Source: an uncultured Granulosicoccaceae bacterium (lineage in GTDB: Bacteria > Pseudomonadota > Gammaproteobacteria > Granulosicoccales > Granulosicoccaceae). From it: 64,000 nucleotides of DNA. Numbering within the stretch: the first letter of the stretch is position 1; every line of letters starts with the position of its first letter. Below the pieces are notes generated by a model, which saw only the letters and a program-made list of their open reading frames with translations, did not search any database and had not been told where the DNA came from. This document shows, piece after piece, positions 44,479 through 54,251 of the stretch. The stretch covers positions 1 to 64,000 of the forward strand of contig CALKXD010000089.1 in assembly GCA_938003855.1 (NCBI GenBank). Reading direction: 5' to 3'. The position numbers and the translations under genes are program-made.

Positions 44479-45861
44479 ATGACTATAAAACTCTATGACA
44501 CCTATGCACGTGAAACACGTGAGTTTGTGCCAATCAACGACAACGAACCGGTTGGCCTGTACTGCTGTGGCCCGACGGTTTACAACTACGCGCACATCGG
44601 CAACCTGCGAACTTACATCTTCGAGGATGTTCTCAGACGGGTGCTTGAATTCAATGATTACCGCGTCAAGCATGTCGTTAACATCACAGACGTCGGCCAT
44701 CTGGTGTCCGATGCTGACGACGGCGAAGATAAAATGGCGGCAGGCGCAGCTCGGATGGGCAAAACCGCCTGGGAGATCGCTGAAATATATACCGAGGCCT
44801 TCATGCAGGATCTCACCCATCTGAACATAAAAACCCCTGATATCCTCTGCAAGGCAACCGACCATATCGCCGAACAAATCACCGCGATAAAGCAAATTGA
44901 AGAAAAAGATCTTTGCTACATCACCAGTGACGGTGTGTATTTCGACACCAGCAAAGATCCCGACTATGGTTATCTGGCACGCCTCGATGTCAAAGGCCTG
45001 CAGGAAGGTGCACGGGTAGATAAAGGCGAAAAACGAAACAGCACTGACTTTGCGTTGTGGAAATTCAGCCCGCAGGACGAACAACGACAAATGGAATGGG
45101 AGAGCCCGTGGGGCAAAGGCTTCCCCGGCTGGCATATCGAATGTTCCGCAATGGCCAACAAATACCTGGGGGCTTTATTCGATATCCACTGCGGCGGCAA
45201 GGATCACATTCCCATTCACCACAGCAACGAAATCGCCCAGGCACAGGCCTGCTATGGCACCCGACTGTCAAACTACTGGATGCATGGCTATTTTCTGCAA
45301 ACAGACAAAAACAAGATGTCGAAATCATCCGGTGAATTTCTGCGCACCGAAACCCTGATAGAAAAAGGCTACGACCCTATTGCGTATCGTTTTTTCTGCC
45401 TGCTGGCACACTACCGAAGTGACATTGCCTTCAGCTGGGAAAACCTCGACAGCGCCACCATCGCACTGAATCGACTGCGTGAGGCATTCTATAGCTGGGA
45501 CGACGGTGGCAGCATACTCGACGACTACGCACAACGGTTTCGCACGCATGTCAACGACGACCTCAATACCTCTCAGGCAATTGCACTGGTGTGGGAACTG
45601 GTCAAAAACAACGACGCTGAGAGTGCCGACAAAAAAACCACCCTCGTTCACTTTGATCAGGTGCTGGGTTTACAGCTAACCGAGTGGGCACCGGCTGCTA
45701 CAGCAGCAATTCCGCACGACATAACAGCGCTGGCGCAAACCCGACAGGACGCACGCAAAGCCAAAGACTGGGCAGCCGCCGATGCCGCGCGCGACGCAAT
45801 TGCCGCCAAGGGTTACGAAGTGGTCGACACACCGGACGGATTTGACATCAAAAAAATCTAG
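44479..45861 (+). CDS. cysS: Cysteinyl-tRNA synthetase
   Basis: Class I aminoacyl-tRNA synthetase charging tRNA-Cys. The 460 residues show LYCCGPTVYNYAHIGN (zinc Cys plus HIGH-type motif), WHIECSAMANKYLG, HCGGKDHIPIHHSNEIAQAQA, with the zinc ligands that select cysteine, and KMSKSSG near residue 280. The C-terminal anticodon-binding helices end with DFG-like DGFDIKKI. Size matches the E. coli enzyme (461). Confidence 0.97.
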   Translation: MTIKLYDTYARETREFVPINDNEPVGLYCCGPTVYNYAHIGNLRTYIFEDVLRRVLEFNDYRVKHVVNITDVGHLVSDADDGEDKMAAGAARMGKTAWEIAEIYTEAFMQDLTHLNIKTPDILCKATDHIAEQITAIKQIEEKDLCYITSDGVYFDTSKDPDYGYLARLDVKGLQEGARVDKGEKRNSTDFALWKFSPQDEQRQMEWESPWGKGFPGWHIECSAMANKYLGALFDIHCGGKDHIPIHHSNEIAQAQACYGTRLSNYWMHGYFLQTDKNKMSKSSGEFLRTETLIEKGYDPIAYRFFCLLAHYRSDIAFSWENLDSATIALNRLREAFYSWDDGGSILDDYAQRFRTHVNDDLNTSQAIALVWELVKNNDAESADKKTTLVHFDQVLGLQLTEWAPAATAAIPHDITALAQTRQDARKAKDWAAADAARDAIAAKGYEVVDTPDGFDIKKI

Positions 45862-46184
45862 TGTCCGGGCGATAAAACTACGGTCGTCGGGTATCGCTGA
45901 CGGCCTACCCTGAGAATGCGACCATCCGTAGGTCAGGTCGTCAGTCTGGCCTGACTCGACAATCCAGTGGTAACATGCAACAAAGCCGTTGGCAGATGCG
46001 AAGCCGGTTCTTGCTGCCAGTAGCGTTTTTTCGACAAGTAACAACCCGTTTGCCCGTGCCAACACACGCCGCCACGCAGGATGTCACCGGTTGGAAAACG
46101 AATGCTGATTATCTCGCGGGCAATAGTCCGTCATTTAAAGCCATTCCAGTTCTTTTTGGCATGGCCCGCTGGAGGAAACACTGA
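45862..46184. other. Gene-poor region after cysS
   Basis: No confident gene. An open frame of 69 codons (45975-46184) abuts the next gene but has no good ribosome site and no recognisable protein. No terminator for cysS was seen. Confidence 0.4.
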
Positions 46185-46541
46185 ATGATGTACTGGTCAA
46201 TCGGATACGATGAACACTGGAATCGAGACATCGGCTACGACGTGCCTGCCACTTGCGACCACCCGGGTTGCAACAAAAGCATCAACCGCGGCGTAGACCA
46301 CGTTTGCGGTGGAGAGCCCTATGGTGGGGATTCGGGTTGTGGCCTGTACTTCTGCGAAGACCATCTTGCCTCGAAAATACTCACTGAAGGAGAGGAGCCA
46401 ACAGCCGCATGCGTCCAATGCGCCTCTGGCAAAGCTCCCTTTGAACCCACGCCCGATACCGAGGAGTGGGTTAACTACAAGCAAACCAGTCACTACTGGG
46501 CTGGCTGGCGCACCTATCATGAGAAAAAAGCGGCTTCCTGA
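46185..46541 (+). CDS. Cys-rich small protein, probable zinc-binding, unknown function (118 aa)
   Basis: Seven cysteines arranged as CDHPGC, a CGG-containing loop, SGCGLYFCEDH and CVQC suggest two zinc knuckles. The N-terminus MYWSIGYDEHWNRDIGY and the pattern as a whole recall small proteins I have seen in phage and mobile-element contexts, though no other phage gene is present. GGAGG ends nine bases before the ATG at 46185, and a second ATG follows at 46188. Its surroundings are gene-poor, consistent with acquired DNA. Confidence 0.7.
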   Translation: MMYWSIGYDEHWNRDIGYDVPATCDHPGCNKSINRGVDHVCGGEPYGGDSGCGLYFCEDHLASKILTEGEEPTAACVQCASGKAPFEPTPDTEEWVNYKQTSHYWAGWRTYHEKKAAS

Positions 46542-46907
46542 CACAGCTGCAACTAGTGTCTCCGCAGCGTTGCGTCAAGATCCATTGACCGACGCTTTTA
46601 ATACAGCCGAAAATCACGGCTTTGACCCCGCCTGCCGGCTCGAGTAAAGCCGCATCCACGAATAGTCTCACAGATAGCAAACGCAAAATCGGGATACTCA
46701 ATCGACTTAAGTGGCGCCCTTCGATTAGTCAGGTATGCACACTCAGTTTACAGACTCAACCTTAATCGTCGATGAGCGTTAGATCTCTGAGATACCACCC
46801 GCAACCAATAAACCAATCTTACGCTTACAGGTAACACCGGATTACCCGTGTAATTGATCACCATGCCTGCCGTCGGCGCAAATTAATTGACAGGCACAGT
46901 GAGATAG
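46542..46907. other. Intergenic region, Cys-rich gene / VOC gene
   Basis: About 365 bases in which no gene, stem or repeat can be supported. Confidence 0.45.
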
Positions 46908-47249
46908 TCAACCCTGATGAAAGTGAAATATATTGCCATCGAGATCCTGCAGCGTAAATTGCCTTAACCCCCAGGGCTTATTCTCAATAGGCTCAAGTAG
47001 ATTTGCTTTGGCGATTACCAGTGCTTCGTAAGCAGCATCCAGGTCCTCACAATAAACCCAATGTACTGCGGGTTCAAAAGACCCGGTACGCCTGCGAAAG
47101 AAAATGGCGGTTTCCCCATTTGACACCGCCCCAATGTCTTTGGTCGGGTGCAGCCATTCAATCTCGCAACTCAGAATGTCTCTGTAGTACCGCTGAGCTT
47201 TTTCAACGTCTGACACTGGCAGTTCCGGGACTGGCTGATTAATTTTCAC
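46908..47249 (-). CDS. VOC family protein (glyoxalase/bleomycin-resistance fold)
   Basis: A 113-residue single VOC domain: PVPELPVSDVEKAQRYYRDIL, AIFFRRRTGSFEPAVHWVYCEDLDAAYEAL and WGLRQFTLQDLDGNIFHFHQG, including the conserved D-x-D-G-N-x-x-x-F ending. Probably a dimeric metal- or small-molecule-binding protein; substrate unknown. GTG start with AGGA just upstream. It is distinct from the VOC gene at 43184. Confidence 0.83.
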   Translation of the reverse strand: MKINQPVPELPVSDVEKAQRYYRDILSCEIEWLHPTKDIGAVSNGETAIFFRRRTGSFEPAVHWVYCEDLDAAYEALVIAKANLLEPIENKPWGLRQFTLQDLDGNIFHFHQG

Positions 47250-47420
47250 TATCCTGACCCTGTAAGTTCACACTATTATGTTATCAACACGAATTTGTAC
47301 ACACAGGAGTTACGCGTGCTTTGTCAGTCTCTTTGCTAGAGTCGATCCATAAACGAGTAAATTTCCGGACGGTAAATAACCCAACCTGTTTTGAATTTTT
47401 TCGGAGATGTCAGCTGCCCC

Positions 47421-47834
47421 TTAAATGCAAACATATTCCAAAATACGATAGCCGCCCCCACCCGCTGACAACGCCACGGCGACTTGCAAAGATAAGGTTG
47501 CCCCTTTTACTTCACCGGGCAAAGGCCCTAAATCATCCACCGCAAGCGAGTAGGATCTATTTACAATGAATAAAGGAACAATAGCAAGGCACACAACCAT
47601 AAGCCAAAATAAGGCAGATGGCTCATAGATTGTGAGCGATTGCTTACGACACAGCTCTCCGGATTTAACCGCCCCTTGAATCATCCAAACACTCAGTCCC
47701 GCCAGGCAATAACCCAATGCTTTTGACCAGAACAACTCAGGATTTTCTATTGATGGAATAAACGACCTTCCATACTTTTTCTTATAATAGAGATGGTACA
47801 TCCCGATCAAAACGGCCAAACCCGGAATTTCCAC
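47421..47834 (-). CDS. Hypothetical membrane protein (137 aa)
   Basis: Not recognised. Three hydrophobic segments are visible: EIPGLAVLIGMYHLYY at the N-terminus, WSKALGYCLAGLSVWMI in the middle, and LFWLMVVCLAIVPLFIV. A periplasmic or cytosolic tail follows with a conserved-looking DDLGPLPGEVKGAT. The GTG start has GGAG seven bases upstream. It is isolated, in a stretch of lower gene density between 45.9 and 48.9 kb. Confidence 0.5.
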   Translation of the reverse strand: MEIPGLAVLIGMYHLYYKKKYGRSFIPSIENPELFWSKALGYCLAGLSVWMIQGAVKSGELCRKQSLTIYEPSALFWLMVVCLAIVPLFIVNRSYSLAVDDLGPLPGEVKGATLSLQVAVALSAGGGGYRILEYVCI

Positions 47835-48331
47835 ATCGAACTCCAGTAGCTTCTCACTATGCCGGCAAAACGCAGCAGGGTAGCTTTTAACGTATAAAGA
47901 CCTTTGGCATCTTCACAAAACAGCAAAGCTGGTAAGCATCAGCCACCAGTTACAAAAAAGGTGACTCAACGCTCGCCCGCCATTCAGTCACTGCAACAGC
48001 AGCGATCAGTATCGCAACCCGCTATGACGAGGGCAAAAAAAACCAACTCACTACCGTTAATCTTATCCTCAACAATCACGATAACAACTCTATTGAACGC
48101 GCAATAGTGAAACAGCGCGCCGTTGCGGGGACAGAGAATCACCATAGAGCCATAGTTCACTTCAGTGGGTTCTCAATAGAACAGGTAGGGGCTGCGCCTA
48201 ATTCACTGAAGATCTGCCTGACTAAGATAATACAATAGCAGCGCAGTGCTGTACGCTGTATCAACCAAAAAACATGAGCAAGTGTACCAGTATAAAAATG
48301 GCACTCCCCCGCCGGTGTGTTTCAACACGTC

Positions 48332-48457
48332 TCAGACACCATGCCCGAAGATTGCTGCGATTAGTAGTAACGGGGATAGTATCAATCCCATCACTGAGGC
48401 AAATATTAATGTTGCGGCTACCACCGCTTCGGTCTTGGCATGAGACTTTAGCGACAT
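48332..48457 (-). pseudogene. 41-codon hydrophobic ORF, possible remnant of a membrane protein
   Basis: Encodes MSLKSHAKTEAVVAATLIFA then SVMGLILSPLLLIAAIFGHGV, one clear transmembrane helix. It has no Shine-Dalgarno and lies in the same frame as the 28-codon ORF upstream and a further open stretch downstream, separated by in-frame stops. Either a decayed membrane-protein gene or one of several independent small proteins. Confidence 0.3.
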
Positions 48458-48529
48458 CGCTTAGGTAAGATAAGTGAAATTCATCAGAATCGAATAAACA
48501 ACCGCAATCACCCACACATGTGATTCAGG

Positions 48530-48616
48530 TTATTGCCAGTGTGTCGTGATCAACATAACAACGTAAGCAGTCGCGGCAATGCCCAGCAGCGTCTGACGAC
48601 CTTTGAAAAACGACAT
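48530..48616 (-). CDS. Possible 28-residue single-helix membrane peptide
   Basis: ATG at 48616 preceded by AAGAGG five bases upstream; reads MSFFKGRQTLLGIAATAYVV then MLITTHWQ and a TAA. The ribosome site is good, so it could be a genuine small protein; equally it may be the 5' end of a gene broken by stops, since the same frame continues with hydrophobic sequence to 48332. Confidence 0.35.
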   Translation of the reverse strand: MSFFKGRQTLLGIAATAYVVMLITTHWQ

Positions 48617-48906
48617 TGCAGCCTCTTAGGGTTATTTTACGCTATTGAAATTTAGACTCGTTCCATCGGAAATAGCGAAAATAGAAATACCACAGATTTC
48701 TTACCGGTACAGGCCCTATATCCTGACAGGGGTTAGAACGCCATTTCCAGGCGAGGCGATAATCCATCCTCCTTTGGCAACACACCGGGTCGGGCGTTTT
48801 ATCAGAGCAGTGCTGTCGACGTTATATCTGCCCATACTGTTAGCTGCCAATTACCGGCACGGCATCTAATCGCAAAGGTCAGGCGCTCAACGGTAGCCCG
48901 CTGTGC

Positions 48907-50694
48907 TTAACCAGAGGTGTTTAACGCACTCACTATTTCGGCCGCCAGAACACCGACATCAACGGGCTTGCTCAATACTTTGGTGTCACCTATTTTGACC
49001 GACTCCCGCTCCAGAGAGTTTTCTTCGCTGAATAGAATCAGCGGCAAATGCGGCTGACTGATTTTTAATCCGTTGGCGATCTCATAGCCACTCTCATTGA
49101 TCAGCTGGAGATCACACAACACTACATCGGGAGGCTCAAACCTTATAGATAAACTGGTGGAGTGCCAGTCTGTTGCCACTGACACATCCATATTCCACGA
49201 CTCCAGCAACGTCCGTGTTGCATCACGGAGTACCGGATCGTCCTGGATAAGCAATATCGGCCGGTCGGACAAACTGCGCTCATGTGGCGCGGTAGCGAAG
49301 TCAATGGACCGCCTTTCATTCCGGTCGCAAGCGCCCGTAAACTCGAGGCGAAAACAGCTGCCCTTATGCAGGGTTGAGTCGACGGACATGACAGCGTCAA
49401 GCAACGGCACAATGCGCTGTACCGCCGACAGCCCCAACCCCAGGCCCTTACGGCGATCACGCTCCGGGTTATCGGTCTGATAAAACTCGTTAAAAATAAG
49501 CCCCAGATCTTTGCTGTCGATGCCAACGCCGGTATCTTCAATCTCCACCACCACTTTCGCATCAACGATATGCAGAAAAATTGTCACAGAACCTTTATCG
49601 GTATACTTGACTGCGTTATCCACCAGATTGCGAAACAGCCGATTCAGCAGAACCGTGTCGGTTTCTATAGTCGGCCGGGCATCAAAACGACCGGTCACCA
49701 CCACGCCTTTGCTCGACGCTATCGGTTTGAACAAGTCGATAATATCTTCCAGCAAGGCAGCGACATCAACCACGGTTTTGTTTAACGTGAGGGTGTCTGA
49801 ATCAAGCTCGGCAATCTCCAGCAGCATGTCCAGCTCCTGCGATAGCGCGGCCACACTCTTGCCGATCGAGTCAACAATCTTGGTATTTTCCGCGCTAAGA
49901 TTGCGATTGGATAGATTGTGGCTCATGATGGTGATCGACTGCAGTGGCTGCCTCAGATCATGACTGGCTGCCTGGAAAAAATGCGTCTTGGCGGCATGGG
50001 CAGCCTGCGCCGATTCCAGTGCTTCCTGCAGATCGGAATTCATCACTTGCATAGCCGCAACAGACCGATAGGTGTAGCGGGAGAATCCAAACATATAGAC
50101 AAGCAGCAACAGTAGCAGTCCCGCCAATGCATAATGTACCCAGTAATTGCCATCATTCGGACTGGACACCAGCCAGCCCAGAGTTACCGCCCCTATATTC
50201 GGCACCGCAATACTGAAATGCAGAGGCGGATACCCGTGCAATGTGGCGATACCGCCCACCACCAGTGCGATCATGATAATCGTCAACACAAACCGATAGG
50301 TGTCATTGGCAAACGGTACAAACGTCACCGATAGCGCAAACAGACACGACCCCCAGAAAAACAGCTGCACACAGGTATTGAGTCGCTCTGCCGTTTTGTC
50401 GTCGTCGACGGCACTTATCCGCCGAACCCACCAGGTGCGAAAAACCTGATAAAGCAACACTGAAACAAACCACATTGCCGGCCAGATCAGTGGCACAGAC
50501 TGCGCAGCCATGGCAGCGATCAGCGCGGCGGCCAACAGCACGGCAAACGGCACACGCACGACATGCAAATAGATATTGTTAAGCACCGCTTTATCTACTT
50601 TGTCAGCAACCGCGGGCTCTATTGCTTCAGGCTTCCACCAGCGCTGAAAGAGCTCTGGATAAATAAATTGAATCACCCGGCCGCTCCCGGCCAC
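48907..50694 (-). CDS. Hybrid sensor histidine kinase with receiver domain
   Basis: A 595-residue two-component sensor. The N-terminal third has about six membrane helices (residues 40-205) with little periplasmic loop, so it likely senses in or near the membrane. HisKA H-box ASHDLRQPLQ (His about 244), N-box RLFRNLVDNAVKYT, G-boxes IEDTGVGID and GLGLGLSAVQRIV, then a C-terminal receiver (ILLIQDDPVLRDATRTLLES, phospho-acceptor in VVLCDLQL about 526, Lys in VLSKPVD). The HDLRQPLQ subtype usually works with LuxR-type regulators, but no response regulator gene is adjacent. Signal unknown. Confidence 0.92.
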   Translation of the reverse strand: MAGSGRVIQFIYPELFQRWWKPEAIEPAVADKVDKAVLNNIYLHVVRVPFAVLLAAALIAAMAAQSVPLIWPAMWFVSVLLYQVFRTWWVRRISAVDDDKTAERLNTCVQLFFWGSCLFALSVTFVPFANDTYRFVLTIIMIALVVGGIATLHGYPPLHFSIAVPNIGAVTLGWLVSSPNDGNYWVHYALAGLLLLLLVYMFGFSRYTYRSVAAMQVMNSDLQEALESAQAAHAAKTHFFQAASHDLRQPLQSITIMSHNLSNRNLSAENTKIVDSIGKSVAALSQELDMLLEIAELDSDTLTLNKTVVDVAALLEDIIDLFKPIASSKGVVVTGRFDARPTIETDTVLLNRLFRNLVDNAVKYTDKGSVTIFLHIVDAKVVVEIEDTGVGIDSKDLGLIFNEFYQTDNPERDRRKGLGLGLSAVQRIVPLLDAVMSVDSTLHKGSCFRLEFTGACDRNERRSIDFATAPHERSLSDRPILLIQDDPVLRDATRTLLESWNMDVSVATDWHSTSLSIRFEPPDVVLCDLQLINESGYEIANGLKISQPHLPLILFSEENSLERESVKIGDTKVLSKPVDVGVLAAEIVSALNTSG

Positions 50695-50787
50695 AGGCGC
50701 TTTTGCTTTATGGATTTCATCTGCAGTCCCTTTATTTTACAGTTTTCTCCGTGCCGCAATTCACTGTAATAGCTATTCCCGCCCAGC

Positions 50788-51798
50788 CTAGATGTTGCCG
50801 ATAAAGATACCCGCAGCAAATACCAAAGCACCACCGAGAATCACCTGTATGGCTGCCCTGCCCCAGGGCGTCTCCATGTATCGGTTTTGAATCCAGGTAA
50901 TGGCCCACAACTCAACAAATACAATGGCTATAGCAAGCCCGGTGGCTACTTTAAAATCGGGGATCAAATAGGGCAGCGTATGTCCGAGCCCACCGATAGT
51001 CGTCATAATACCCGATGACAAACCACGCTTTATAGGCGAACCACGGCCGGACAACACCCCGTCATCGTGAACCGCCTCGGTGAATCCCATAGAAATTCCG
51101 GCTCCGACCGATGCGGACAACCCCACCAGAAAAGTCGTCCAGGTATTACCGGTCGCAAACGCGGCGGCAAAGATAGGAGCAAGCGTGGAAATCGAGCCGT
51201 CCATCAGTCCAGCCAGTCCGGGCTGCACATAGGTCAATAAAAAGCGACGTTTTTCGTCATTTTCTTCGCTTTGGCGTACGCCCTCTGGAAGCAAGGCTTC
51301 TTCGAGCCGGGCCGCTTCGTCCTGATGATCAGCTTCCGCGGCGGCCAGATCCCCGAGCAGGCGGCGGGTGTCTGCATCTTGTGTTTGCGCCGCCGCTACA
51401 CGGTAGAAGCGTGCTGCCTGACGCTCCATGTCTTCCGCCTGAGCACGGGTTTTTTCCAGGTTCAGCGGTCGTACCAACCAGTCCGGGCGACGCTCGTAAT
51501 AACCACGCACGTGCTCACGACGAATCAATGGAATGGTGTCCCCGAAACGTTGCTTGAAGATGTCGATCAGGCTTTGCCGGTGCTGGTTTTCTTCATCGGC
51601 CATACGCTCGAATATTTCTGCCGACGCGGGATACTCAGCACGCAGACCATCGGCGTAAGATCGATAGATTTGCGCATCGTCTTCTTCGGATGAAATAGCC
51701 AGGGCCAGTATTTCTTTTTCAGAAAGCGAAGCGAAGCTTCGGCGGCCGGTAGAGAATAAACGTGTAATCAAATCAGTCTCGCTTTGTTGTTGTAGCAC
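50788..51798 (-). CDS. mbfA: Membrane-bound ferritin-like iron exporter (MbfA/Er-VIT1 family)
   Basis: A 336-residue fusion of an N-terminal rubrerythrin/ferritin-like four-helix domain and a C-terminal VIT1/CCC1 membrane domain. Iron-ligand Glu/His clusters are seen in AISSEEDDAQIYRSYADGL, MADEENQHRQSL, DMERQAARFYRVAA and AAAEADHQDEAARLEEAL. The membrane part begins VQPGLAGLMDGSISTLAPIFAA and has several helices. MbfA exports iron to limit oxidative stress and is typically iron- or H2O2-regulated; no Fur or Irr site could be assigned. Start taken as GTG without a clear ribosome site. Confidence 0.92.
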   Translation of the reverse strand: MLQQQSETDLITRLFSTGRRSFASLSEKEILALAISSEEDDAQIYRSYADGLRAEYPASAEIFERMADEENQHRQSLIDIFKQRFGDTIPLIRREHVRGYYERRPDWLVRPLNLEKTRAQAEDMERQAARFYRVAAAQTQDADTRRLLGDLAAAEADHQDEAARLEEALLPEGVRQSEENDEKRRFLLTYVQPGLAGLMDGSISTLAPIFAAAFATGNTWTTFLVGLSASVGAGISMGFTEAVHDDGVLSGRGSPIKRGLSSGIMTTIGGLGHTLPYLIPDFKVATGLAIAIVFVELWAITWIQNRYMETPWGRAAIQVILGGALVFAAGIFIGNI

Positions 51799-51956
51799 TC
51801 GCGGCGCTGCACATCTAAATAACTGGCGGGTGCGTACCGATGCGCTCCTTCAGATCGATCACCCGCCCACTTCACAGGTCTACACGCCAGGCGCAATTCT
51901 ACCGCGCCGACACCGCAGGTGCTGTAACTGACAGCCGGACCCGGTGTACGGTGGCT

Positions 51957-54251
51957 CTAGCGTTTTTCTTTGCGCACATGCTGCCAGACACGGTGTGACG
52001 AATACGGCATATCCATCGGTGGAACACCCGCAGATCTTAAAACATCCATCACCGCATTGGACAACGCCGGCAATGATCCCGAGCACCCGGATTCACCCAC
52101 CCCTTTAGAACCCAGTTCATTCAACGCCGTTGGTACGGCGTGGGTATCGCTGACCACTTTATCGAGCGCACCCGCACGTGGCATTGCATAATCCATGAAG
52201 CTACCGGACAGCAATTGCCCGCTGTCGTCGTAGATAACCGCTTCACCGAAGGCCTGGCCTGCGCCCTGCACGACTCCTCCATGCACCTGCCCGCGAACAA
52301 GCTCCGCTGAAATCACATTGCCCAGATCATCCACTGCCGTGTACACCGGCACGTCAATCTCACCGGTTTCAAGATCAAGTTCAACTTCGGCGATATGGCA
52401 GCCATTCGGATAATTGGCACCGGTGACAGTCTCAGCGGAACTGTCCAGCGGATGAGCCGTTTGACTGTCGATATAGTGCTTTTTCGCAAGCTCGATCAAA
52501 TCAACGCCCTTGGCACCATTGCGACCAATAAACCGGCCATTGGAAAATGCCACATCCCCCGGTTCAACATTCAGGTGGCGTGCGGCCAAGGGTGCTGCCT
52601 TGGCAATAACCACATCCACCAGGTTTTTAAACGCCGAGCCAGTGCCATAGAGTGAACGCGAGCCACCAGTACCATTGCCAACCAAACGCTGATCCGGCGC
52701 ACCCGCCCGATAGCGGATTTGCGCTGCCGGAATACCAAGTCCATCGCCAACAATTTGCGCATAGGCGGTTTCGTGACCCTGGCCCGAGGGCCCTGACACC
52801 GCATGCAGCAGCAGACCACCATCTGAATCAAACTGGCACGATACCTCATCTTTGGGCGCACCGCCGGCACCGGATTTCTCGACATAATAACCAATGCCAA
52901 TTCCACGTAGCCGCCCGCGCGCTTCAGACTTGGCGCGGCGTTCTGGAAACTCATTGTAGACCGCTGCATCAAGCGCTTTGTCAAAGACGGCGTTGAAATC
53001 ACCGCAGTCGTACTCAGTCCCGTTTGCCGTAGTGTACGGAAATTGATCTGCGCGGATAAAATTAGCACGGCGAAACGCTACGGGATCGAGACCATGCTCA
53101 CTAGCCGCGTGGTCAATCAGTCGCTCGATCGCAAAGGCGATATCCGGTCGACCGGCGCCACGGTAGGCTGACACCGGCGAGGTGTTGGTTACTGCCAGCG
53201 TCGAACGCATATACAAGGCTGGCACATCGTAGGCTCCGCCCATCGTTACACTGAGATTATTGGTAGCGATGAAACCACCGAAGTAGCAGTTGTATGCACC
53301 AAGATCGGCGTGATCGTCAAAACGTATTGCACTGATCCGGTCGTCCGCATCAAGTGCTAGCGACCCAGTCAGTTTGAGCGCACGCCCGTGCCACTCAGCA
53401 GCAAATAACTCCGACCGCGACGACACCCATTTTACCGGCCGACCAAGACGGCGTGTCGCCAGCACCAGCAAACCATGTTCAACCCCCGGTCCGCCCCGTA
53501 AGCCGAATGATCCACCGACATCCTCAGCGACTACTTCAAGGTCGGTGGTGGTCAGCCCGGTGATCGCCGCGAGTGATGCCCGCATCCCAAGCATGCCCTG
53601 CGTCGGCGTATAGACAACGGTAACGTTACGGCTGGCATCGTGAGTTGCCAGTATTGCCTTGGGCTCCATCGGCGCACCGTAGAGCCGCTGACTTTGAATG
53701 CTTAACGTGGAGGTTCTAGAAGCGCTGGCAAATGCCTTGTCGACCGCTTCACGATCACCGTTTTCGAAAGTCAAGGATACGTTTCCGGGTATCGTCGGGT
53801 GCAATTGTACGGCGTTATCGGCGGTCGCCTGCTCGACGGATGACACCGCGGGAAGCACCTCGTAGACAACATCCACTAATTCTGCAGCATCGTGGGCGGC
53901 AGAGGCGGAATCGGCAATCACCATTGCCACCGCCTGACCGACAAAGCGAACCCGGTCAATGGCCAGCAGCGGCATGCTTCCTTTACTGATGACGCAGCCG
54001 TCGACACCCTGAATTTCAGGTCCGGACGGGATCTGCCCATAGCGTGCTGCCGTCACATCAGCCGCCGTCAGCACCGCCACTACGCCCTTTGCTTTTTCTG
54101 CAGCGTCCGTGTTTACGCTCAGCACACGCGCGTGGGCATGCACCGAACGCACGACCGAGGCGTGCAACTGCCCGGCAAGATTCCAGTCTGCGGTAAATTT
54201 TCCGCTGCCAGTGATCAGCCGGTGATCTTCATGCCGCATTAGTTCCATCAT
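51957..54251 (-). CDS. Xanthine dehydrogenase/CoxL family molybdopterin-binding subunit (form II type)
   Basis: A 764-residue large subunit binding the molybdenum cofactor. It carries AYRGAGRPDIAFAIERLID (about residues 360-378), the signature of form II CoxL-like proteins, not the AYxCSFR of true form I CO dehydrogenase, so CO oxidation should not be assumed. The catalytic Glu is in GSKGVGESGCSGS (about 720). Its ATG shares one base with the stop of the 2Fe-2S subunit gene (TAATG). The FAD-binding medium subunit usual for this family is not in the window. Substrate could be an aldehyde or N-heterocycle. Confidence 0.9.
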   Translation of the reverse strand: MMELMRHEDHRLITGSGKFTADWNLAGQLHASVVRSVHAHARVLSVNTDAAEKAKGVVAVLTAADVTAARYGQIPSGPEIQGVDGCVISKGSMPLLAIDRVRFVGQAVAMVIADSASAAHDAAELVDVVYEVLPAVSSVEQATADNAVQLHPTIPGNVSLTFENGDREAVDKAFASASRTSTLSIQSQRLYGAPMEPKAILATHDASRNVTVVYTPTQGMLGMRASLAAITGLTTTDLEVVAEDVGGSFGLRGGPGVEHGLLVLATRRLGRPVKWVSSRSELFAAEWHGRALKLTGSLALDADDRISAIRFDDHADLGAYNCYFGGFIATNNLSVTMGGAYDVPALYMRSTLAVTNTSPVSAYRGAGRPDIAFAIERLIDHAASEHGLDPVAFRRANFIRADQFPYTTANGTEYDCGDFNAVFDKALDAAVYNEFPERRAKSEARGRLRGIGIGYYVEKSGAGGAPKDEVSCQFDSDGGLLLHAVSGPSGQGHETAYAQIVGDGLGIPAAQIRYRAGAPDQRLVGNGTGGSRSLYGTGSAFKNLVDVVIAKAAPLAARHLNVEPGDVAFSNGRFIGRNGAKGVDLIELAKKHYIDSQTAHPLDSSAETVTGANYPNGCHIAEVELDLETGEIDVPVYTAVDDLGNVISAELVRGQVHGGVVQGAGQAFGEAVIYDDSGQLLSGSFMDYAMPRAGALDKVVSDTHAVPTALNELGSKGVGESGCSGSLPALSNAVMDVLRSAGVPPMDMPYSSHRVWQHVRKEKR

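Larger units (their letters stand above)
47835..48906. other. Gene-poor region with decayed or miniature hydrophobic ORFs
   Basis: About 1.07 kb with no intact gene of normal size. On the minus strand a single frame from 48616 towards 48245 encodes hydrophobic stretches interrupted by three stop codons (see 48332-48616). Plus-strand frames at 47904-48107 and 48246-48443 lack ribosome sites and look like chance. Confidence 0.5.

Noticed and set aside
46309-46647. 112-codon plus-strand ORF overlapping the Cys-rich gene
   Set aside because: It is a frame-shifted shadow of the 46185 gene with low-complexity content and no ribosome site.
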